Source: SZUA-22 sp963751695 (GTDB lineage Bacteria > Bacteroidota > Ignavibacteria > Ignavibacteriales > Melioribacteraceae). From it: a DNA stretch of 64,000 nt. The notes under the pieces are model-generated. The model ran no database searches and was not told the DNA's origin. It was given only the letters and a program-made list of their open reading frames with translations. Positions 36,391-44,328 of the stretch are shown piece by piece. The stretch is taken from assembly GCA_963751695.1 (NCBI GenBank), contig CAVVVP010000005.1, positions 1 through 64,000 on the forward strand. The letters are read 5' to 3'. The position numbers and the translations under genes were made by a program. How positions within the stretch are numbered: the first letter of the stretch is position 1; each line of letters starts with the position of its first letter.

Positions 36391-38007
36391 CTAATTCACT
36401 AGTTCAACATCATTAGGAACCCATGTCTTGTTGTTGAACGCATTAAGCGGTCCGTAGTAGCGTATGTAAACAAAGAACCCTTGGTCCGGGATAACTTCTA
36501 CCCAGTTTTGTTTTTCAACACCTGCCGGTTGCTTAACCGAGAAGTAAATATCAATGGAGCCATCATCATTTGTAACCGGAGGTGGCGTTTGCTGGCTGCT
36601 GATACTTGGATAAGGCATCGTATTAACTACGCAGCGATTATAGTTATCGTAAACAGTAACTGACCAGAAAAGCTTAACAGGCACACCTGGTGGCATATTT
36701 AGTTTATAGGTTTTATTGCCTTCAAAGAAATTACCATCTTTGTCTTTGTATGTTGTTTGATACCTTGAGCCAAGACCTTCGGGCATTTGCATAGCCATAG
36801 CAGGCGTAATGCCATCGGCGGTAAAGTGAAACACCGTACGTGCTTCCAGGTTTATATAGTCGTTTTGATAGAAAGTTGAATTATTAATTACATAAGGACT
36901 TTCCCATTCTCTACCGGGATACACTTTCGAGTTTTCGACTCGTGTATTAAATGCAATAACGCGCGACATTGCAACACCCTGCTCTGCAGCTTTGGCCAAA
37001 ATCTTTTGCATACGAGCATCAGGATTAAAGGGCTTGCCTTTTTCAATTCCAATGGAAGCCAATTCACCTAAGCGTTCTTTACCAAAAGCCTCAGCTGGTT
37101 CGTAATTAATTAAGGCATGCATCCATGCAAATGCTCTTGCATCTTCGGGTACTAAAGTATTGATTGGAACTCCTGTAACATTTCTGTATGTATTCTCTCT
37201 CGGCCCGGTGCTTAAAGGATATATCTTACATCCTTTACGGAAATAATCCATAGCGCCTTCACCGAAACCGATAACTGCAGCATTTGCGCGAACAAAAGAG
37301 AAAACACGATAAGTTGGCGATTTAAATACGAAATAACCCTTTGGTACTTTTCCTGTATAGTCAGGAGGTAATATTAAATATTTTCCACCTTTTCCTTTAT
37401 CCATTCCTGTTGGACCAATATCGAATAAAAATTTAAAATTAGCATCGTCAACAGGCCCCATTAAACCACCCGGAACTTCAAATACGGTCGGACCATCGGC
37501 CTTAAGGTCGAATACAAGCATAGAATAAATACTTTCGGTGTTGCCAGTAAGCCACAAGGCTTTCGAATCTAAACGATCAGCAGTAACTGCAATATGCGAA
37601 GAGCTATGGGTTCCATAATCGCGCACAACTCCTTCAATCATTCCTTTCATAGAAAGTGCAGGGTACATGCTTAAATAAAGTTGTGTAGCTTTTTGTAAAT
37701 CAAGCTCATCATATACTTTTTGAATTGTTTCTTGGGTTGGATAACCACCTGGAAATTCGAGTTTTCCGAAACGTGTATTCATGGTTGTTGCCGCGGGTTG
37801 GAAACCTCCCGTTTTATAAGGTGTTTGTTTTTTTGCCCAATCAAAAATGCTTGTTGTGGCATCGGGCATTTGTTTTTTTAGTTGAACTTTTGAACTGCTT
37901 TCTTGTGCATTAGCCGAGCCCCCTCTGGATCCATCACTGCAACCAATGGTAAGTCCTATAACAAATAGTGCTGTAATTAAAAGTGAAATGTTTTTTTTTG
38001 TTTTCAT
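36391..38007 (-). CDS. DUF1254/DUF1214 lipoprotein, copy 7 (group B)
   Basis: The 538-aa protein is the longest copy. The signal ends in a lipobox (VIGLTIGC at about residue 23), so unlike most copies it should be a lipoprotein. A 60-residue linker rich in Ser, Gln and Lys follows before TRFGKLEFPGGYPTQETIQKVYDELDLQKATQLYLS, the group B entrance. The block GKGGKYLILPPDYTGKVPKGYFV has Lys in the turn, as in other group B members. The C-terminal domain is complete (MPPGVPVKLFWSVTVYD, WVPNDVELVN). It has a CAGGAG ribosome site. It follows the small protein at 38102 and the regulator at 38503, and precedes the broken sulfatase. Confidence 0.9.
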   Translation of the reverse strand: MKTKKNISLLITALFVIGLTIGCSDGSRGGSANAQESSSKVQLKKQMPDATTSIFDWAKKQTPYKTGGFQPAATTMNTRFGKLEFPGGYPTQETIQKVYDELDLQKATQLYLSMYPALSMKGMIEGVVRDYGTHSSSHIAVTADRLDSKALWLTGNTESIYSMLVFDLKADGPTVFEVPGGLMGPVDDANFKFLFDIGPTGMDKGKGGKYLILPPDYTGKVPKGYFVFKSPTYRVFSFVRANAAVIGFGEGAMDYFRKGCKIYPLSTGPRENTYRNVTGVPINTLVPEDARAFAWMHALINYEPAEAFGKERLGELASIGIEKGKPFNPDARMQKILAKAAEQGVAMSRVIAFNTRVENSKVYPGREWESPYVINNSTFYQNDYINLEARTVFHFTADGITPAMAMQMPEGLGSRYQTTYKDKDGNFFEGNKTYKLNMPPGVPVKLFWSVTVYDNYNRCVVNTMPYPSISSQQTPPPVTNDDGSIDIYFSVKQPAGVEKQNWVEVIPDQGFFVYIRYYGPLNAFNNKTWVPNDVELVN

Positions 38008-38101
38008 TGCTTTTTCTCCTGTTGTAAAATAATTTTGATTTTAATTAAATATTTACTCGCTACTCTTCACTATAGCTTGAAACGATTAATGAACTATAAT
38101 A

Positions 38102-38356
38102 TTAGATTTTAATTGATTTTATGGAGATTATCGGAATATGAAGATCATATAGAGTGTCTAGTACACCAATAAGTTCAGCTTGATCTTTCACAACACCTTC
38201 TAAAGATGTAATATCTTCTTCATGATTCAATTCAGTTATTTCCATTCCACCAAGCCTTTCGCCCCAATCACTTTCCAGAATACCTTGAATTTTAAGTATA
38301 TATCTTGCTGGTGTTTGAAATTTAATTGGGAGAGCAGCTCCATTTTGAATATTCAT
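38102..38356 (-). CDS. Small uncharacterised protein (84 aa), paralogue of the 26294 protein
   Basis: This soluble 84-aa protein has the same layout as the 26294 protein: ARYILKIQGIL at the start, ERLGGMEITELNHEEDITSLEGVVKDQAELIGVL with landmarks GGMEIT and KDQAELIGVL, and the end PIISIKSIKI. Roughly 40 percent of aligned positions look identical by eye. The repeated position downstream of a MalT-like regulator and upstream of a DUF1254 gene argues for a function in the same circuit, for example as a ligand-binding modulator (inference). A two-repeat operator motif lies 62-102 bases before the start. Confidence 0.85.
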   Translation of the reverse strand: MNIQNGAALPIKFQTPARYILKIQGILESDWGERLGGMEITELNHEEDITSLEGVVKDQAELIGVLDTLYDLHIPIISIKSIKI

Positions 38357-38417
38357 AATAGCCCCATAAAAAGTATAATTTGTAATTTAATTATAGAAAA
38401 TGATATGGGCTAAAAAT

Positions 38418-38458
38418 AGAGTCAAAAGTGTAATGTTAGGTAGTAAAAAAGTGGAGTT
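38418..38458 (-). promoter_or_regulatory. Candidate operator, best two-repeat copy
   Basis: AGAGTCAAAAGTGTAAT (38418-38434) is followed by AAAAGTGGAGTT (38447-38458); the AAAAGTG cores start exactly 23 bases apart with GGTAGTA between, as at 4754. It lies between the regulator gene at 38503 and the small protein gene at 38102. Confidence 0.55.
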
Positions 38459-38502
38459 ATTTTTTTTGCAGTAAGGAAAAGGAGTAAATGGGCTCTATTG
38501 TT

Positions 38503-41208
38503 TCATAATAACTTTAACTTTTTGGCTTGATGAATTGCAGCAACACGTGAATTTACACCCAATTTTTTACAAATATGATATATATGTTTTTTTATTGTAT
38601 CTATAGAAACATATAATTTTTCAGCGATCTCATTGTTCCTTAAGCCTATGGAAACTAATTTCAGCACTTCAAATTCACGTTGAGATAATAATGGCTCGGC
38701 GCTCTCAATTTTACTATTTAGTTCAAAAGATTTTGTTTCCTTAGTGGTTAAGTCATCCAAATTTCTATTTTCAATAATATTGATAAGATTTGAAAGGAAT
38801 TTCCTATTTCTCTTAGTAGGTGAAACTTGCTTTAGCAGATCAAGTAATTCATCAGCTTGTTCCAAAAAGGGAAAAAGAATATTTCCTTCACTTGCTAAAT
38901 CAATGGATCGATTTAAAGAGAGAAGAGCCTCTTGTTCGGAAGCCTGTTTCATTTTTAAAATCGCTTTTAGTATCAATAAATCAATGATGTGATAGATATT
39001 ATGATGGACCTCATTCAACTTTATTAAACCATTTAACTTTTTTTCTGCTTCAATTAAACTATTTTCCGATCCCTCATAAATTAGAGCCCGACAATACGTT
39101 ACAGATGGAACTTCTATCCACCAGAGCATAGCTGGTTCAAATTCTGGAAGTGTTGTTAAACCAATCCAGCGGTGAACAACTTCAGAATTATTTTGCAATA
39201 TCGCTAATCTAACTTCAGCTGATTCTGTTAATAACTGAATTATTGGATCACTGATTGACGATTTAAATTCTTTCAATTGCTTCAGTATATCGTATGCTTT
39301 TTTAGGTAATCCTTTAAGTTGATATGCCAACATTAATGCAGCCATTAAATCTACTACACCCCTTTGATAATGTAGAAATCTATTCTTAACCGATATGTTC
39401 AAGTAGTCCACAGCCTCATCTAATTCATTGCATATAAGATGAATTATTCCTTGTAAATGATTAGTCCAAGTTTCAACATAAACATGGCCACCACTTGTAA
39501 GTTCTCTGAGACGTTTATTAGCTTTTTTAGCTTTATCAGATTCACAGCTAATACAATAAATGTAAACATATGAAACCAGTAAGCGAGAAAAGCTGATTTC
39601 ACTATCAAATTTGAAGTTTTTAATGATACTATCTAAGGATGTGATTGCCTCATCTTTTTTACCAGTCATCTGGGTTGCCAGTGAAAAAACTAATTCAATT
39701 TGTGCTCTTAGATAATCAGAAGTAATTGGTACAAACTTATTTGCAATTTCTAAAAATTTGAGACTATTTTCAGCATCTCCCATTAGCAATAAAATATAAC
39801 CCCGCAACAGTGCAACTTCACCCCTCATTGAATCGAGTGAAAAATCCTCTGTCATTAAGCTGTCAATCGTATCAAGTGTCTGAATCAACATTACGATTTG
39901 AGAATTGTAAAGCAGAAATATCCAAGCTCGAGCCGTGAGAAGATGAGGATTTTTTTGAATAACCTCTTCAGGAATATACTCCAACCACTTAGATAATATA
40001 TCCAAGCGGTCAGAATTAACTGCCATTTCTCTGTTTTGTTCTATAATCTTTGCTGCACCTTCAACATCATTTGCTTCAATTGAATGTTCTAGAGCTTCTA
40101 CAATAAAATTATTCTCGGCGAACCATTTACTTGCTCTTCTATGCAAAGAATCAATTTCTGCTTTTTGCTTTTTGCTTGCAAGTTGCCTTCTTAGCAGATC
40201 TTGAAATTCATGATGGTACCTATACCAATTTCCTTCGTGGTCAAGAGAGATTAGAAAAAGATTGGCTCTCTTTATCCTATCTATAAAGACCTGCCCTGTC
40301 ACTTCTCCAGCATTGTTCTCATTATCAAATAAAGCATTGATAAGATCGGGACAAAATCGATCTAGAATAGAAGTACTCAGAAGAAATTCTCTCAATTCTG
40401 GTTGCTGTTTTTCTAATACTTCTTCAACTAAAAAGTTATAAACAAGCCCACTTTTCTCTTTGATTCGTCCGACCATTTGTATAAGATCATCTAAAGTTTC
40501 AATTGAATAGGCAGTCAACCTTAATCCAGTTATCCAACCTTCGGTTTTCTCATACAAATTGCTCAGAATAGTTTCATCAAGATCGATTTTTTTCATGTTT
40601 TTGTAAAGTAGAAAAATTTCTTTTTTATTAAACGCAAGATCAGACATTCGAACTTCATTCATTTGATTATAAACTCTAAAACTATTTAGTTTTAGAGGAG
40701 GGTCTTTCCTTGATATTATGCACAAGTGCAAGTTACTAGGTGGATATTTTAGAAAGTCGATAATAAAATTATGTATCGTAGATTTATTTATTCTGTGATA
40801 ATCATCAAAAACGAGGACAAAATTCTCTTCAATTTGTTCTATCTCATTTATAAGAACTGTTACCAAAATTTCGAGGGGAGGAGGATTTGCTACTGTTGAT
40901 AATTTTTCGATTTCACTAAGACTCTCATGAAAAGTATTCTTTATTGAGGCTATTAAATATGCTAGAAATGCTTGAAGGCTATTATCTTCCTCATTAAATG
41001 AGATCCAGCATGTTTTTATTCCCCTCTCGGAAAGCCAGCGGCCAACCAAGTAGCTTTTCCCATATCCAGCAGGTGCACAAACTAAGGAAAGCGGTTTACT
41101 CTTGTAATCTTTTTCTAATTTATCTAATAATCGAGCTCGGTGAATATGATCGGAACACACAGTTGGAGGGTGAAGTTTTGTTGTAAGTATTATAGAATTA
41201 TTTTGCAT
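38503..41208 (-). CDS. MalT-like LuxR-family transcriptional regulator, 901 aa
   Basis: The architecture is the same as the regulator at 26656: TKLHPPTV at the start, Walker A APAGYGKS at residues 45-52, Walker B LVFDDYHRI (about 135), a GWITGLRLTAYSIE winged-helix linker, a TPR-like helical array, and a LuxR HTH at the end (about 835-895; SQREFEVLKLVSIGLRNNEIAEKLYV, DTIKKHIYHICKKLGV). The frame is intact over 2.7 kb. The two intact regulators are clearly related but differ throughout, so they are old paralogues and probably sense different signals. Downstream lie the small protein, DUF1254 copy 7 and the broken sulfatase, with an operator-like repeat directly after the stop. Confidence 0.93.
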   Translation of the reverse strand: MQNNSIILTTKLHPPTVCSDHIHRARLLDKLEKDYKSKPLSLVCAPAGYGKSYLVGRWLSERGIKTCWISFNEEDNSLQAFLAYLIASIKNTFHESLSEIEKLSTVANPPPLEILVTVLINEIEQIEENFVLVFDDYHRINKSTIHNFIIDFLKYPPSNLHLCIISRKDPPLKLNSFRVYNQMNEVRMSDLAFNKKEIFLLYKNMKKIDLDETILSNLYEKTEGWITGLRLTAYSIETLDDLIQMVGRIKEKSGLVYNFLVEEVLEKQQPELREFLLSTSILDRFCPDLINALFDNENNAGEVTGQVFIDRIKRANLFLISLDHEGNWYRYHHEFQDLLRRQLASKKQKAEIDSLHRRASKWFAENNFIVEALEHSIEANDVEGAAKIIEQNREMAVNSDRLDILSKWLEYIPEEVIQKNPHLLTARAWIFLLYNSQIVMLIQTLDTIDSLMTEDFSLDSMRGEVALLRGYILLLMGDAENSLKFLEIANKFVPITSDYLRAQIELVFSLATQMTGKKDEAITSLDSIIKNFKFDSEISFSRLLVSYVYIYCISCESDKAKKANKRLRELTSGGHVYVETWTNHLQGIIHLICNELDEAVDYLNISVKNRFLHYQRGVVDLMAALMLAYQLKGLPKKAYDILKQLKEFKSSISDPIIQLLTESAEVRLAILQNNSEVVHRWIGLTTLPEFEPAMLWWIEVPSVTYCRALIYEGSENSLIEAEKKLNGLIKLNEVHHNIYHIIDLLILKAILKMKQASEQEALLSLNRSIDLASEGNILFPFLEQADELLDLLKQVSPTKRNRKFLSNLINIIENRNLDDLTTKETKSFELNSKIESAEPLLSQREFEVLKLVSIGLRNNEIAEKLYVSIDTIKKHIYHICKKLGVNSRVAAIHQAKKLKLL

Positions 41209-41288
41209 ACAAGAATTACATTTGTTTAACGATTAAAGATATGTAATTCAGAATTTAATTCATACTATTTATGTATTAAGTAATTCCT

Positions 41289-42422
41289 TTAGAATGCTTC
41301 CTCAATACCAAAGTAAATACCACTATTCCCATCATTTCCAAAACCTAGATCAGCTCTTAAATTAACCTTATTCTCCTTATCAAATAGAAACCTTAAACCA
41401 AATCCATAACTATATTTGAGTTCATCAATTCTAAATTTTGTAATTTCATTTGCTACATCACCAACTCCAGCAAATACTACAAATCCAAGTTTCCACCAAA
41501 AATACTGTCTGTATTCTAATTGAAACATAGAATAAATGTTATCGCGATATCTTCCTTCAAAGTAACCTCTCATTCTACTTGATCCTCCCAGTGCTGGCAA
41601 CTTGTAGAATGGAGTCTCCCCACCAGCGGCTGCAACAAAAAAATTCCCAGCGAGTACATGATCTTCTGAAAATGCTGCATAGTGTTTTAATTCTAGTTCT
41701 ATTAAATAAAATTGGTAATCGCTTAAACTTGGATAAATTATTGCCTTAAAATATTGGTAGGTTCCTGAGTTCGGGAAAAAGATATTGTCCCTATCATCCC
41801 AAAGCAGATCAGAACCAAAACCTATCAGTTGGCCGCCATTACTACCAATAACTTCATCATTTAACAGATATTGATTCTCTTTTTTATCATCCATTGTAGT
41901 TTTATCATAATCGACGATCATTCCTGCCCTATCTGCTGAAAACCAGAATGGCGGGGCCTGAACCTTAAGTGTTGCGGCAATCTGATCTCTTGTATATGGT
42001 TCTGTTTCAGTCTCAACTGTTTGATTACCAATACCCCAGAATTTATCCACAAAATGTCCAAAACTAATTGGAAGTTCACCATAAAACTTATTCTCATCAA
42101 AATATAGAATAGGATTTAAGGTAATCTTATATTGCCCGGTTGTTGAATAATACCCCCCCAAAGTTAGTTTTGATGGAGACGTTTTAGCTTTATCATCTGT
42201 ATAAAAAATAAAAATACCCCCTGCTCCAGCAGCAAATTGTGTTTCAGGTGTATAATATGCATAAGGATATCCGCTAAAGGATAAACTTCTATCTTTTAGG
42301 CTATCTACATTGCTCTTCTTTGTATTAGTAGAATCATTATCTGTTTGAGCTTTGAGGAAAGTTGATGATGCAGAAAGAAATAATAATACTAACATAAACG
42401 ATAGAATTTTCAAACATTTCAT
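41289..42422 (-). CDS. Omp85/BamA-TamA-like beta-barrel without POTRA domains
   Basis: The 377-aa protein has a signal peptide ending FLKAQ. A short acidic linker is followed directly by a barrel: YTPETQFAAGAGGIFIF, then LIGFGSDLLWDDRDNIFFPNSGTYQYF (the characteristic DxRD...P..G turn of surface-antigen D15 proteins), ALGGSSRMRGYFEGRYRDN (the RGY/F lid motif of Omp85 barrels), LEYRQYFWW and a closing strand GIYFGIEEAF. Its length leaves no room for POTRA domains, so it is a member of the short BamA-like family of unknown client. It lies after the regulator at 38503 in the other direction of reading order, and its promoter carries the shared motif (42494-42521). Confidence 0.85.
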   Translation of the reverse strand: MKCLKILSFMLVLLFLSASSTFLKAQTDNDSTNTKKSNVDSLKDRSLSFSGYPYAYYTPETQFAAGAGGIFIFYTDDKAKTSPSKLTLGGYYSTTGQYKITLNPILYFDENKFYGELPISFGHFVDKFWGIGNQTVETETEPYTRDQIAATLKVQAPPFWFSADRAGMIVDYDKTTMDDKKENQYLLNDEVIGSNGGQLIGFGSDLLWDDRDNIFFPNSGTYQYFKAIIYPSLSDYQFYLIELELKHYAAFSEDHVLAGNFFVAAAGGETPFYKLPALGGSSRMRGYFEGRYRDNIYSMFQLEYRQYFWWKLGFVVFAGVGDVANEITKFRIDELKYSYGFGLRFLFDKENKVNLRADLGFGNDGNSGIYFGIEEAF

Positions 42423-42493
42423 TTTAACCTCAGTTAAGGAATGAATTTTTAATAAACTATAAACAATTTAGATTATTCTGTCATAAACCAATA

Positions 42494-42521
42494 GAGTCTA
42501 AAGTAGTAAAAAAGTGGAATT
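42494..42521 (-). promoter_or_regulatory. Candidate operator, compact form
   Basis: GAGTCTAAAGTAGTA is followed by AAAAGTGGAATT. The two AAAGT cores are 11 bases apart instead of 22-23, that is one helical turn instead of two. It begins about 72 bases before the Omp85-like gene. Confidence 0.45.
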
Positions 42522-42561
42522 CTCCACACAAAATAATTGTTAGATTCAATTTTGAATCACC

Positions 42562-43512
42562 TTAGAATAAATAACGCATATTAAAAACTAAAGTCATTGG
42601 CCAAATAGTGCTCTGGTCAACTTTTGAAAGTTCTCTACTTAGTGCTAATTCTAGACTCAATATGAAATCAGCCCTTCCAATATAATTTAGCTGCCCATAA
42701 AAAATATTACTGTCAAAAAATACTTCACTATTATTTCTGGGATAAGAGCTATATAAATAGCCCATTATCAAGGAAATTGGAACTTTTATTAATCTATTAA
42801 AATTCATATCAGCTTCAGCACCCACAATTACATAAACTTCATTATCCTGACCTTTTTGAATTGGTTCTCCATATCCAAGGTCGGCTTCCCCACTGAAACC
42901 CAAAAAATAATTAATTCCATACGATGCTTTTAAACCGGCAATTCCGTAGAGCGCATTATTTGTTACAATTAATGATGGATCTGAATTCCCGGCGATTATA
43001 TCTTCAGTAAATTGGTCTAAACTGATTATTGAATAGTCCCCATTATTAACTTCTACAGTTGCGGATAATGCCAACCTTTTTGACCGCAATACTTTTATCA
43101 TCCAACCAATATTAAAAGTTGTTGAATAGTTTATACCTTCTTCTACTAAGGTTGCAAAGTCAGATCCCATTCTACTCGACAAATCAAATCTAAGAAACAA
43201 TGCCAGCCATTCTTTTGCTGCATGCTGATATTCAAATGCTAACAATGCATTGAAAAGGTCTCCTTGTAAATAAGTAAATTCATTATCACTGATTTTTATT
43301 CTTGGATATTTTAAATCAGTAATTCCACCAACCCCAATTGATGTTGTTGCATGAGTTAACATAAAGGGTGAACGGAGTGTAGTGCTTAGTGTAAAATAAT
43401 GATCTCCAAGAATTCTCTCACTTTTCAATTCACTAATATCTGTCTGTGCAAAAATCAAACTTGCAAGTAAAGGAAGAATAAAAACTGAATAATATATTTT
43501 TCGAACAGACAT
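42562..43512 (-). CDS. Outer-membrane beta-barrel protein, unknown family
   Basis: The ATG at 43512 (MSVRKIYYSVF) is chosen because it starts a signal peptide ending LIFAQ; a longer frame from 43542 would overlap the upstream gene by 11 bases. The mature protein of about 295 aa consists of alternating strands (DHYFTLSTTLRSPFML, LALFLRFDLSSRMG, GYLYSSYPRNN) and ends with an aromatic-ended strand (FNMRYLF), as expected for a barrel of 12-14 strands. I do not recognise the family. It begins 19 bases after the stop of the barrel at 43532, so the two are likely one operon under the motif at 44261. Confidence 0.7.
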   Translation of the reverse strand: MSVRKIYYSVFILPLLASLIFAQTDISELKSERILGDHYFTLSTTLRSPFMLTHATTSIGVGGITDLKYPRIKISDNEFTYLQGDLFNALLAFEYQHAAKEWLALFLRFDLSSRMGSDFATLVEEGINYSTTFNIGWMIKVLRSKRLALSATVEVNNGDYSIISLDQFTEDIIAGNSDPSLIVTNNALYGIAGLKASYGINYFLGFSGEADLGYGEPIQKGQDNEVYVIVGAEADMNFNRLIKVPISLIMGYLYSSYPRNNSEVFFDSNIFYGQLNYIGRADFILSLELALSRELSKVDQSTIWPMTLVFNMRYLF

Positions 43513-43531
43513 TAAATAAAAACCCACTTCA

Positions 43532-44170
43532 TTAGAGTGCAAATAATATTCCAGTATAAAGTAGCATACTGTTTGATTTTAATTTTTGAATTATTCCGTA
43601 CTCTTCATTAGTTGACTTTGATAAATTTGTTAAACCCTGCGAGTAGCGAAGTTCGAAAAACAAATAAGGTTTACCAATTTTGAACAGAACACCAACACCA
43701 AAATTTGCACTTACCGAAAATGTTTCAAAGAATTGCTTTATATTCGTTTCATCACCAAGAGTATTATTTTTAATTGTTGCTGAAAGAGGTATACTAAATG
43801 TTAATCCAGCTGTAACATAGGCTATCTTATTATTTGCGGTTACTTTTACGTTTAATGGTATCTCTACATAATCAATAAATAAATTCATACTATCAATCGG
43901 TTCGTACTGATAATTTACATCATATTGAATTGTACTACTTTTGTGTGAGTACATAGGTTGAAGCAAAATAGAAACATCATCAAGGAAAAAGAAATCTGCG
44001 GTAATACCTCCACTGTATCCAACATCTGATGCAAAGTTAGATCCTTTGGGAGTATCTCCGCTAAAACTTGTTGAATTTAGACCTATTAATGCCCCAACTC
44101 TTATTTGAGCAGAAGAAATTACGGCTGTTGTAAAAAGCACCAAAACGATAAGAATTACTTTGAAACGCAA
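43532..44170 (-). CDS. PorT-like outer-membrane beta-barrel protein
   Basis: The 212-aa protein has a signal peptide ending ISSAQ and the mature start IRVGALIGLNSTSFSGD, matching the small outer membrane beta-barrel family PF13568 (PorT-like). Further strands SILLQPMYSHKSSTIQYD and DYVEIPLNVKV are the most typical of the family, and FSVSANFGVGVLFKIG and LYTGILFAL close the barrel. Function in most members is unknown; some act in type IX secretion. It is intact, in contrast to the relative at 1216. It is the first gene of a pair with the barrel at 42562. Confidence 0.8.
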   Translation of the reverse strand: MRFKVILIVLVLFTTAVISSAQIRVGALIGLNSTSFSGDTPKGSNFASDVGYSGGITADFFFLDDVSILLQPMYSHKSSTIQYDVNYQYEPIDSMNLFIDYVEIPLNVKVTANNKIAYVTAGLTFSIPLSATIKNNTLGDETNIKQFFETFSVSANFGVGVLFKIGKPYLFFELRYSQGLTNLSKSTNEEYGIIQKLKSNSMLLYTGILFAL

Positions 44171-44260
44171 ATCATCTCCAATATTTGGGAAGTTTTTATA
44201 AATGCTTTCGTAATGTAAATCTTTATTATAAGTATAGTTTTACTTAAGCTGTATGTATAC

Positions 44261-44300
44261 AGTCGAAAGTGGAATTCTAAAGATTAAAAAGTAGTATTTT
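44261..44300 (-). promoter_or_regulatory. Candidate operator before the PorT-like gene
   Basis: AGTCGAAAGTGGAATT (44261-44276) is followed 22 bases on by AAAAAGTAGTATTTT. It lies about 91-130 bases before the gene at 44170 and just past the 3' end of the decayed MalT-like gene. Confidence 0.5.
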
Positions 44301-44328
44301 CTGAAATAGAGGGTACTAAATGAAGATA

